From CAVQGZ01 sp964356295 (GTDB lineage Bacteria; Actinomycetota; Actinomycetes; Jiangellales; Jiangellaceae), in contig CAYHHE010000003.1 in NCBI GenBank assembly GCA_964356295.1, forward strand, positions 9,274 through 73,273: DNA of 64,000 nt, read 5' to 3'. The translations under genes and the position numbers were made by a program. Positions 1 to 7,185 of the stretch are shown in pieces (position 1 is the stretch's first letter; each line of letters opens with the position of its first letter). The notes beneath the pieces are model-generated. The model did no database searches, was not told the origin of the DNA, and saw nothing but the letters and a program-made list of their open reading frames with translations.

Positions 1-1
1 C

Positions 2-376
2 GACGACGTCGTGGTCGGCGTCGACTTCCGCAGCCAGAACACCAGCCGGCTGCGGGTCGAGCCCATCGAGCCGATTGTGCTCACCGCCGGGGAGAAGCGC
101 ACCGTCACCGCGACCGCGCTGGCCTCGGCGAACGGCCGAGTCCAGGTCAGCGCCAGCCTGGTCACCACGCAGGGCGAGCCGGTCGGGACAGCCGCGGTGA
201 CCTCGGTGGACGTCACCAACGTCGGTGCGCTGGGATGGACGGTCATCGCCCTCGGTGGGGTGCTGCTCGCCGTGGCGCTGCTGCGTTCGCGGCTACGCAG
301 GCGCGCCGCCGGGCCGGACGCGAGCGCCGGCGAGGCCGCGCCGCGGGACGAGCGGCTGCAGGACCGCGTCAGATGA
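2..376 (+). CDS. DUF6049-like membrane protein, C-terminal part only
   Basis: The reading frame is open from the window edge, so the start lies upstream and only about 124 residues are present. They form a beta-rich extracytoplasmic stretch, one membrane helix (WTVIALGGVLLAVALL) and a short basic and acidic cytoplasmic tail. This fits the C-terminus of the DUF6049 proteins that precede murJ in actinobacteria (the position of Rv3909 in M. tuberculosis). The stop overlaps the murJ start in an ATGA, which suggests translational coupling. The family's function is not established; a role with MurJ in envelope assembly is inferred from position only. Confidence 0.72.
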   Translation, partial: DDVVVGVDFRSQNTSRLRVEPIEPIVLTAGEKRTVTATALASANGRVQVSASLVTTQGEPVGTAAVTSVDVTNVGALGWTVIALGGVLLAVALLRSRLRRRAAGPDASAGEAAPRDERLQDRVR

Positions 377-2070
377 CCGACGACGCCCGATCTGGCCAGG
401 ACCCCGCGGCGCCGACCGACCGCATCGGCCGCGCTGCGGGCATCATGGCCATCGGCACCATGCTCTCGCGGGCCACGGGCTTCCTGCGCGCGGCCGTGAT
501 CGCCGCCACGCTCGGCCTCGTTCTCACCGCAGACATGTTCGCCGTGGCCGACGCGTTGCCCGCCGCGATGTACACGATCGTGGCCGGCGGGGTGCTCAAC
601 GCCGTGCTGGTCCCCCAGCTCGTGCGGGCGATGAAGAACGACGTCGACGGCGGGGAGGCCTACGCCCAACGCTTGGCCAGCGCCGTCCTCCTGGTGCTCG
701 GTGGTGCCACCGCCCTGCTGGTCCTCGCCGCGCCGGCGGTCATCCGGCTCTACGTCGGTGGCGAGCTCACCGGGCCCGAGCTTCGTCCCCAGCTGGACAC
801 CATCGTGCTGCTGGCGCGGTTCACTCTGCTGCAGGTGTTCTTCTACGGCCTCTATACCTTACTGGGGCAGATGTTGAACGCGCGTGGCAGATTTGGCCCG
901 ATGATGTTCGCGCCCATCCTGAACAACCTCGTCGCCATCGCGGTGTTCGGCGGGTTCCTGCTCGCCATGGGGCCGCTGGACCCCGATGCCGGTCAGTTCA
1001 CGACTGCCCAGGTCGTCTGGTTCGGGTTGGGGTCGACGCTGGGCATCGCGATGCAGGCGCTGGTGCTGCTGCCCGTGCTGCACGGCACCGGGCTACGGCT
1101 GCGACCCCGGACCGACCTGCGGGGGGTAGGGCTCGGGAAGGCGTTCCGTCTCGGTGCCTGGACCGTGGCGCTGATCGCGATCATGCAGGTCACCCAGATC
1201 GTCGTGGTGCGGCTGGCCACCTCGGCCACCGCAGCCGCGGCGGCCTCGGCCGAGGTGGACCGAGGGGCCGGCATCGCGGTGTACAACAACGCCTTCCTCA
1301 TCATCATGGTCCCCCACTCGATCATCACCGTGTCGTTGGCCACCGCGATGCTGCCGGACCTGAGCAGGCAGGCCGCCGCCGCGCGCCTCGACGTGATACG
1401 CGAGCGGATCGGCACCGCCGTCCGGGCCTGCATCGCGATCATCCTTCCGTTCGCGGCGCTGCTCGCCGCCCTCTCCGGACCCCTGGCGAGCCTGCTCTTC
1501 GGTTACGGGGCCGCCCGCGAGGACGTCGACCTCGTCGCCTTCACCGTCGCCTTGTTCGTCCCCGGCCTGGTCGGGTTCACCATCACCTTCCTCGTCCAGC
1601 GCGCCTTCTACGCCCAGGAGGACACCAGGACGCCGGTCGTGGTCCAGCTCGCCGTGTCCACCGTGCAGATCGCTCTCGCCGTCGCGATCGTGCCTCGGGT
1701 CCAGCCCCAGCTCGTCTCCGGCGTCCTCGCTGCGGTGTGGTCGGCGGCAGCCCTGCTCGGTGCGGTGGTGGCGATGGTGCTGCTGCACCGACGAGTCGGG
1801 ACCGTGGGGGGATGGCGGCTGGCGGGCTTCGTGCTGCTTGTTGCGCTCGCTGCCCTCCCCGGAACGCTGCTCGTGCTGCGCGCGACCCTGGCCAGCGCAC
1901 CGCTGTGGACCTCCGGGCCGCTGGGCGCCGTCCTGGTGCTTGGCCTGGGCACGCTGCTGGCTGCCGTGTCGTACCTGGCGCTTGCCTGGCTGCTTCGCCT
2001 CGGCCCGGTGCGCGACGGACTGACCCGGGCCGGTCGGCTGGTGCGCGGGCGACGTTCTCGTGTGCCCTAG
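373..2070 (+). CDS. murJ: Lipid II flippase MurJ (MviN family)
   Basis: This is a 565-residue multi-pass membrane protein of the MviN/MurJ branch of the MATE superfamily, which moves lipid II across the cytoplasmic membrane for peptidoglycan synthesis. The N-terminus carries the family's conserved stretch (GIMAIGTMLSRATGFLR, about residues 23-39), and hydrophobic helices follow to the end. The ATG at 373 is chosen because it overlaps the upstream stop by 4 bases; an in-frame GTG at 235 would read through the previous gene. In mycobacteria the MurJ homologue continues into a cytoplasmic pseudokinase. Here it stops after a short basic tail, and the pseudokinase is a separate gene 66 bases downstream. 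Confidence 0.95.
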   Translation: MTDDARSGQDPAAPTDRIGRAAGIMAIGTMLSRATGFLRAAVIAATLGLVLTADMFAVADALPAAMYTIVAGGVLNAVLVPQLVRAMKNDVDGGEAYAQRLASAVLLVLGGATALLVLAAPAVIRLYVGGELTGPELRPQLDTIVLLARFTLLQVFFYGLYTLLGQMLNARGRFGPMMFAPILNNLVAIAVFGGFLLAMGPLDPDAGQFTTAQVVWFGLGSTLGIAMQALVLLPVLHGTGLRLRPRTDLRGVGLGKAFRLGAWTVALIAIMQVTQIVVVRLATSATAAAAASAEVDRGAGIAVYNNAFLIIMVPHSIITVSLATAMLPDLSRQAAAARLDVIRERIGTAVRACIAIILPFAALLAALSGPLASLLFGYGAAREDVDLVAFTVALFVPGLVGFTITFLVQRAFYAQEDTRTPVVVQLAVSTVQIALAVAIVPRVQPQLVSGVLAAVWSAAALLGAVVAMVLLHRRVGTVGGWRLAGFVLLVALAALPGTLLVLRATLASAPLWTSGPLGAVLVLGLGTLLAAVSYLALAWLLRLGPVRDGLTRAGRLVRGRRSRVP

Positions 2071-2136
2071 CCGCCCGCCCACCGCCTCGGCCTACCATGG
2101 ACCTACACCCGACGTTCGTTCGAGGAGGCCACGTCC

Positions 2137-3717
2137 GTGCGCGTCCACCCCGGCGATCGCGTGGGCGGCCGCTACCTGGTGTACGAGCAGACCGACGAGA
2201 ACTGGGGTGTGTGCGGGTGGCGGGCCCGTGACGAGGTGCTGGGACGGGACGTCCTGCTCACGACCTTCCACCCCGACGACCCGCGAGCGCCGGCACTGGT
2301 CGCCGCCGCTCAGGCCGCCGCGAGGGTGGCCGACCACCGCTTCGTCCGGGTCCTCGACGCCCACGTCGCCCCGCCCACCGGGTTCCTGGTGCGCGAGTGG
2401 GCCGGCGGCCGAACCCTGGCCGACCTGCTGGGCAACGGTCCCCTGCCGGAGGACGTCGCAGCCTCCCTGACCCGTGAGGTCGCCGAGGCGCTGCAGAGCG
2501 CCCATGACGCCGGTCAGCGCCACCTGTGCGTGGACGCCGGCTCGGTGGGGATCGACGACGAGGGCGCGGTCCGCATCCGTGGTCTGGGCACCGCCGCGGT
2601 CCTGCGAGGGGTGCAGCCCAGCGCGCAGGGTGCCGCGCGGGACGACACCGCGGGGGTAGGTCGGGTGCTCTACGCCGCGCTGACCGCTCGCCTGCCGGCG
2701 CGGGAGCCCTCCGGCCTCCCCCTGGCCCGGCGCACCGACGACGCCATCCCCGCCCCACGTCAGGTGCGCGCCGGAGTGTCTCCTCTGCTCGACGCGGTCA
2801 CCGTGCGCGCGCTGGGAACCGCGCGGACACACCGCTCCCCGCCGTACAGCACTCCCGGAGAGGTCGCCCGCGCCCTGGGTGCGATCACCAGCAGGCAGGA
2901 CGCCGCGCGCCCCGCGCAACCTGTCCTGGCGCCGGCGATCGGCGCTCCCCTCGCGCTGCCCGAGGAGATCCTGCCGTCGGTCTCCTCAGCGCAGCGCCCC
3001 GCGCTCGACCCAGCGCCGGGCACCCCCCCACCCCCGGTCGTGCCTCCCCCGGCTCCTGAGGACCCCGGCGGTTCGTCGCGGCGAAGCGGGCCGCCATGGC
3101 TGCGGGTCGCGACGGTCGTGGCAGGGGTGGTCATCGGCCTCGGCGCGATCCTGCTGGGAGTCGAGCTGCTCGCTGCCAACCGGGTTCCTGACCTCGACCC
3201 GGCCGGCTCCCCCGTGATGGAGGACCAGGCGCGGCCCGCGCCCGGACCGGCATCGCCGGTGCAGGGGGGGATCACGGTGCGCGAGGTGAGCTCGGCTCGC
3301 GACTACGACCCGTGGGGCAACGGCTCGGAGAACTCCGAGCAGACCTCGCTCGCCATCGATGGGGACACATCCACCGCGTGGCCCACCCAGACCTACTTCG
3401 ACCCGCTCGAGCAGCAGAAGCCGGGCGTTGGTCTGCTGCTCGACTTCGGCCAAGCCGTTCCGGTGCAGACGGTCGACCTCGACCTGCAGGGCCGGACGTC
3501 GGACGTCGAGGTCCGCCTCGCCCCCCCCGACGCCCTGGGAGTGCCGCCGACGCAGGACGGCTTCACCCTTTTCGGACGAGCCGAAGGCGCCGGCTCGTCG
3601 GTCAGCATCACCGGTGAGCCCAGCAGCGCCCGCTTCGTCCTGGTCTGGTTCACCCGGCTGCCGCAGACAGACGGCGGGTGGCGGGGCGGGGTGGCCGAGG
3701 CCGTGGTCCGGGGATGA
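2137..3717 (+). CDS. Membrane pseudokinase with extracytoplasmic discoidin-like domain
   Basis: A 526-residue protein with three parts: a kinase-fold N-terminal half (about 10-250), a Pro-rich linker (about 255-320) with a membrane helix at 321-345, and a C-terminal beta domain (about 375-526) resembling F5/8-type C carbohydrate-binding folds. Catalytic motifs are degenerate: the strand that should hold the ATP-binding lysine reads VLLTTFH, the catalytic loop reads HLCVDAGSVGI with no HRD, and DFG is replaced by RGLG. It should therefore not phosphorylate. In mycobacteria the equivalent domain is fused to MurJ, and once phosphorylated by PknB it recruits FhaA; the same regulatory role is inferred here. 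GTG start with GAGG about 10 bases upstream. Confidence 0.85.
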   Translation: MRVHPGDRVGGRYLVYEQTDENWGVCGWRARDEVLGRDVLLTTFHPDDPRAPALVAAAQAAARVADHRFVRVLDAHVAPPTGFLVREWAGGRTLADLLGNGPLPEDVAASLTREVAEALQSAHDAGQRHLCVDAGSVGIDDEGAVRIRGLGTAAVLRGVQPSAQGAARDDTAGVGRVLYAALTARLPAREPSGLPLARRTDDAIPAPRQVRAGVSPLLDAVTVRALGTARTHRSPPYSTPGEVARALGAITSRQDAARPAQPVLAPAIGAPLALPEEILPSVSSAQRPALDPAPGTPPPPVVPPPAPEDPGGSSRRSGPPWLRVATVVAGVVIGLGAILLGVELLAANRVPDLDPAGSPVMEDQARPAPGPASPVQGGITVREVSSARDYDPWGNGSENSEQTSLAIDGDTSTAWPTQTYFDPLEQQKPGVGLLLDFGQAVPVQTVDLDLQGRTSDVEVRLAPPDALGVPPTQDGFTLFGRAEGAGSSVSITGEPSSARFVLVWFTRLPQTDGGWRGGVAEAVVRG

Positions 3718-4406
3718 TCTCGGCCGGTCTCGCCGACACCTCCTCCACCGATCCCACCGCCAGCGACCGTGAGCTGCTGCAGGCCCACGTGGCCGGCTCC
3801 GCGTCCGCGTTCGCCGAGCTCGTCTCCCGGCACTCCGGGCGGCTGTGGGCGGTCGCGTTGCGCATCGTCGGCGACCCCGAGGACGCCGCCGACGTCCTGC
3901 AGGACGCTCTGGTCAAGGCGTTCCGCTCAGCCGGGTCGTTCCGCGGCGATGCAGCGGTGTCGACCTGGCTGCACCGAATCGTGGTCAACACCGCCTTTGA
4001 CCTGCGACGGCGTCCGCTCCACACCGTCACCGCCCACCCCGGGCACGACGCGATCGCCGACCCGCCCGACCCCCGCGACCGCATCGCCGACCTGCACACC
4101 GCGCTGGACGTGCACGCGGCGCTGGCCACTCTGCCCATCGAGCAACGCACCGCCCTGGTCCTGGTCGACCTCAGCGGCTTCTCCGTGGACGAGGCCGCCG
4201 AGGTCCTGCAGTGCCCGGTGGGGACGGTCAAGAGCCGCTGCTTCCGTGGCCGCCGCCACCTGGCCGGGCTGCTCGCGGACTACGCCCCAGGCCGGTCGAG
4301 CCCAGCCTCGACGGGCCCGTCGCAAGAGGGGAACCCTCAGGCGGTGCCGGGCGTCCAAGAGTCGAGGGAGGGCGCCACCGCCCCGGACGAGGAGGCCTCA
4401 GCGTGA
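3714..4406 (+). CDS. sigM: ECF RNA polymerase sigma factor, SigM-like
   Basis: A 230-residue sigma-70 family protein. Sigma region 2 covers about residues 30-100, with the core-binding and -10-recognition helices around DAADVLQDALVKAF and WLHRIVVNTAFD. Region 4 covers about 133-187, with the helix-turn-helix FSVDEAAEVLQCPVGTVKSR. The ATG at 3714 overlaps the stop of the pseudokinase gene by 4 bases; an earlier in-frame GTG at 3678 would lie inside that gene. The gene is followed, again with a 4-base overlap, by its likely anti-sigma factor. Gene order matches the mycobacterial sigM locus, so the symbol rests on similarity plus synteny. Target promoters cannot be read from here. Confidence 0.88.
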   Translation: MISAGLADTSSTDPTASDRELLQAHVAGSASAFAELVSRHSGRLWAVALRIVGDPEDAADVLQDALVKAFRSAGSFRGDAAVSTWLHRIVVNTAFDLRRRPLHTVTAHPGHDAIADPPDPRDRIADLHTALDVHAALATLPIEQRTALVLVDLSGFSVDEAAEVLQCPVGTVKSRCFRGRRHLAGLLADYAPGRSSPASTGPSQEGNPQAVPGVQESREGATAPDEEASA

Positions 4407-5167
4407 GCCAGTCCGAGGGTCACCCGAGCGCGCAGTCGCTGTGGGAGCCTGACGAGCGCACCCGGGCGCACCTCGACGACTGCGTCCGATGCCAGAACCT
4501 CGGCGCGGAGGTGGCTGCCGAGCAGGCCCAGGTGCGGGACTGGCTGCGGGCGTCGGCTCCATCGCCGGCCGTCCCCGCCGAGGTGGCGACGCGACTGCAC
4601 CGGGCCGTCGCGGACGAAGCGGGACGCCGAGCGCACGTCGACGACCAGGTCGCGCTCGGCCCGGCCCGTCCGGCGAGCCGGTGGGCCGGGCCACTGCCTG
4701 GCTGGCTCGCGGCGGCGGCCGTCGCGGCGCTCGCCCTGGTCGGTGCCGGCATCGTCGTCCCGCAGATCACCGGTCCGGACGAGCCGCTTGCGGGGTCCGA
4801 CCGCGCCGAGCTTGCCGAGTCCGCAGCTGACGCGGGGGCTGGACCGGGTGAGGGGGCGGCCGTCGTACCCGACGGTGAGGCCTCCGACCGCGCCGACGGG
4901 CCCGCCCTGCCCGATGACCTGGTCGTCACGGCACAGCGTCTGCTCGACGACCCGTCCACGCTTGCGACCGCCCCGGCCGGGTGCGGTGCGGCACTGGTCG
5001 CTGCGTCACAAGGGCAGGTGCGCGCTGCGGGCGTGCTGCGCGGCCCCCCCGACGAGGGGGTGCTGGTGGTGCTCGGAAGCGGTGACGACCTCGTCGCCTG
5101 GTGGTTGCCGTCATGCACCTCAGGACCCGACGAAGCGCTCGGTGCCAGCCCACTGGCCTCCCCGTGA
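4403..5167 (+). CDS. Membrane anti-sigma factor with reduced zinc motif (RsmA-like)
   Basis: A 254-residue protein with a short cytoplasmic N-terminus, one membrane helix (about 101-119) and an acidic Ala/Gly-rich outer part. Residues H23, C27 and C30 form the His-x3-Cys-x2-Cys of the zinc-associated anti-sigma fold. The start is the GTG at 4403, which shares 4 bases with the sigM stop. A membrane partner in the same operon as an ECF sigma factor normally sequesters it until an envelope or redox signal arrives. Weak conservation outside the zinc motif is usual for this family. The trigger is unknown. Confidence 0.8.
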   Translation: MSQSEGHPSAQSLWEPDERTRAHLDDCVRCQNLGAEVAAEQAQVRDWLRASAPSPAVPAEVATRLHRAVADEAGRRAHVDDQVALGPARPASRWAGPLPGWLAAAAVAALALVGAGIVVPQITGPDEPLAGSDRAELAESAADAGAGPGEGAAVVPDGEASDRADGPALPDDLVVTAQRLLDDPSTLATAPAGCGAALVAASQGQVRAAGVLRGPPDEGVLVVLGSGDDLVAWWLPSCTSGPDEALGASPLASP

Positions 5168-5199
5168 CCTGCCCCGGGGGACCCGAATGCCAGCGCCGG

Positions 5200-5225
5200 G
5201 GAATCCCGGATGCCTACCATCGGTT
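5200..5225 (+). promoter_or_regulatory. SigR/SigH-type promoter for trxB-trxA
   Basis: GGAAT at 5200-5204 and GTT at 5223-5225 are separated by exactly 18 bases. This matches the GGAAT-N18-GTT consensus of the actinobacterial thiol-stress sigma factor (SigR in Streptomyces, SigH in mycobacteria), whose established targets include trxB-trxA. The site lies about 80 bases upstream of the trxB start. The sigma factor itself is not in the window. Confidence 0.7.
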
Positions 5226-5303
5226 CTGCTACCGGCCCGCACGATCGGCCCCCGAGAGCCGCGCAGACGACGCCCTGCCACCGAGACAGCGAGAGAGACA
5301 GAC

Positions 5304-6275
5304 GTGAGTGACGACATCCGTGACGTGATCATCATCGGTTCGGGGCCCGCCGGGTACACCGCCGCCGTCTACGCCGCCCGCGCCCGGCTCCAGCCGCTGG
5401 TCCTGGAGGGCTCGGTCACCGCCGGCGGTGCGCTGATGAACACCACCGAGGTGGAGAACTTCCCCGGCTTCGCCGAGGGCGTCATGGGACCCGAGCTCAT
5501 GGACCAGATGCGCCGCCAGGCCGAGCGATTCGGCGCCGACCTGGTGACCGACGACGCGGTCGAGATGTCCCTGCAGGGGCCGGTCAAGACCGTGGTCGAC
5601 GGCAGCGGACGCACGTACCGCGCCCGCACCGTGATCCTGTGCATGGGGTCGGGGTACCGCGAGCTCGGGCTCCCTGACGAGAAGCGCCTGTCCGGCCATG
5701 GTGTCTCGTGGTGCGCCACCTGCGACGGCTTCTTCTTCCGTGACCAGGAGATCGCCGTCGTCGGAGGCGGTGACTCGGCGATGGAGGAGGCGACCTTCCT
5801 CACCCGGTTCGCCAGCCGCGTGCACGTCATCCACCGCCGCGACCAGCTGCGCGCCTCGAAGGTCATGCAGGAGCGCGCCCTGTCCGACCCGAAGATCACC
5901 GTCCACTGGAACTCCTCAGTCGTTGGGATCCACGGGGACGAGAAGCTGTCCGGCATCCGGCTGGCCGACACCGTCACGCAGGAGCAGCGCGACCTGGCCG
6001 TCACCGGGCTGTTCATCGCCATCGGCCACGACCCTCGCTCGGAGCTGGTGCGTGACCAGGTCGCCCTCGACCCCGAGGGCTACGTCCTCGTGGACGCCCC
6101 GTCCACCCGCACCGACCTGCCCGGTGTGTTCGCCGCAGGCGACCTGGTCGACCACACCTACCGGCAGGCGGTCACCGCCGCCGGCACCGGCTGCGCCGCC
6201 GCCCTCGACGCCGAGCGGTACCTGGCCACCCTCGCCGACTCCCGACCCGCAGAACAACACCCCGTCGCTGTCTAG
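5304..6275 (+). CDS. trxB: Thioredoxin-disulfide reductase
   Basis: A 323-residue flavoenzyme that passes electrons from NADPH through FAD to oxidised thioredoxin. The FAD-binding GSGPAGYTA is at 12-20, the redox-active CATC at 137-140 and the NADPH-binding VGGGDSA at 153-159. The conserved C-terminal FAD segment GVFAAGDLVDHTYRQAVTAAG is intact. The length is standard. The GTG at 5304 is preferred because upstream in-frame starts would extend into the anti-sigma gene. It is followed 11 bases later by trxA. Regulation by a SigR/SigH-type promoter is indicated by the motif at 5200-5225. Confidence 0.97.
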   Translation: MSDDIRDVIIIGSGPAGYTAAVYAARARLQPLVLEGSVTAGGALMNTTEVENFPGFAEGVMGPELMDQMRRQAERFGADLVTDDAVEMSLQGPVKTVVDGSGRTYRARTVILCMGSGYRELGLPDEKRLSGHGVSWCATCDGFFFRDQEIAVVGGGDSAMEEATFLTRFASRVHVIHRRDQLRASKVMQERALSDPKITVHWNSSVVGIHGDEKLSGIRLADTVTQEQRDLAVTGLFIAIGHDPRSELVRDQVALDPEGYVLVDAPSTRTDLPGVFAAGDLVDHTYRQAVTAAGTGCAAALDAERYLATLADSRPAEQHPVAV

Positions 6276-6286
6276 AGAGGACACCC

Positions 6287-6607
6287 GTGAGCGTCACCCC
6301 CGTCACCGACCAGACCTTCACCAAGCAGGTGCTGCAGTCCGACAAGCCCGTCGTCGTGGACTTCTGGGCCGAGTGGTGCGGCCCCTGCCGCATGGTCTCC
6401 CCGATCCTCGAGGAGCTCTCCAACGAGCACGGGGACAAGGTGTCCTTCGTCAAGCTCAACGTCGACGAGAACCCGCAGACGGCCGCGTCCTACCGGGTGA
6501 CGTCCATCCCCACCCTCAACGTGTACTCCGGTGGTCAAGTGGTCAAGCAGATCATCGGTGCACGGCCCAAGTCGGCCATCCTGGCTGAGCTCAGCGACTA
6601 CGTCTGA
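6287..6607 (+). CDS. trxA: Thioredoxin
   Basis: A 106-residue cytoplasmic thioredoxin with the WCGPC active site at residues 30-34 and the cis-Pro segment VTSIPTLNVY. It reduces protein disulfides and is recycled by the TrxB encoded 11 bases upstream. The GTG start at 6287 is preceded by a GAGAGG Shine-Dalgarno. Full length. The 3' flank runs directly into a tandem repeat and an assembly gap, so no terminator can be assigned. Confidence 0.97.
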   Translation: MSVTPVTDQTFTKQVLQSDKPVVVDFWAEWCGPCRMVSPILEELSNEHGDKVSFVKLNVDENPQTAASYRVTSIPTLNVYSGGQVVKQIIGARPKSAILAELSDYV

Positions 6608-6615
6608 GCGCCCCC

Positions 6616-6710
6616 CGCCGGTGGTGGTTGGCCCCGCCGGTGGTGGTTGGCCCCGCCGGTGGTGGTTGGCCCCGCGGTGGTGGTTGGCCCCGCGGTGGTG
6701 GTTGGCCCCG
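6616..6710 (+). repeat. 19/18-bp tandem repeat array ending at a gap
   Basis: A GC-rich unit beginning cgccggtggtggttggccc repeats at 6616, 6635 and 6654 (period 19). It continues at 6673, 6691 and 6709 as cgcggtggtggttggccc (period 18 after losing one c). At least five copies are visible before the N run, so the true copy number is unknown. It starts 8 bases after the trxA stop and has no coding logic. Confidence 0.9.
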
Positions 6711-6810
6711 NNNNNNNNNNNNNNNNNNNNNNNNNNNNNNNNNNNNNNNNNNNNNNNNNNNNNNNNNNNNNNNNNNNNNNNNNNNNNNNNNNNNNNNNNN
6801 NNNNNNNNNN
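6711..6810. other. Assembly gap (100 N)
   Basis: Exactly 100 N, the conventional length for a gap of unknown size. The left flank is a tandem array. The right flank begins with 55 bases (6811-6865) identical to 7011-7065, so the contig starts inside a repeat. More repeat copies are the likely missing content. Confidence 0.97.
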
Positions 6811-7090
6811 CTACGACGCCTTGATCAAGGCGGGATGCACACCCAAGGCGCGCTGATCATGCCTCGACCACACCGGCGGAGCGCTGATCATGCTTGAGCC
6901 GCGTATGGGTCGCGATCAGGGCGCCCTGGGTGTCGCTGGACCTTGATCAGGGCGCCCTGGGTGTCGCTGCGGTGATGATCAGAGCTTCGTAGCTGTTGCC
7001 CTGGCGACACCTACGACGCCTTGATCAAGGCGGGATGCACACCCAAGGCGCGCTGATCATGCCTCAACCACACCAGGGGCGCGCTGATCA
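6811..7090. repeat. Cluster of TGATCA-bounded repeats (family A, locus 1)
   Basis: This non-coding stretch between trxA and the cwlM-like gene carries about seven TGATCA sites, mostly next to GCGCC/GGCGC boxes. Positions 6811-6865 recur without change at 7011-7065. The best-formed unit is an imperfect hairpin with 21-base arms at 6976-6996 and 7007-7027 and a 10-base loop. That 52-base unit aligns without gaps to 44561-44612 (44 of 52 identical). Shorter half-units fill the rest. From 7091 to 7185 I see only the leader of the downstream gene. Confidence 0.88.
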
Positions 7091-7185
7091 TCGAGATGGG
7101 TCGCCGCGGCGAGGCCCCGCCTGACCGATCGACACCCCCGGCGGCACTAGCATGACCCGCGTCCACCGACTCAAGAAGAGCTGGG

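Noticed and set aside
1093..2082. Long antisense frame over murJ
   Set aside because: Composition is His/Gln/Arg/Gly-rich without hydrophobic core or recognisable motifs; the plus-strand MurJ is unambiguous. The same reasoning removes similar antisense frames over gyrA, gyrB and pheA.
6616..6710. Possible CRISPR array
   Set aside because: Repeats are 18-19 bases and directly adjacent with no spacers, and no cas genes are present.
6811..7090. Insertion sequence or transposase remnant behind family A
   Set aside because: No frame in the region resembles a transposase, and no longer terminal inverted repeats enclose the cluster.
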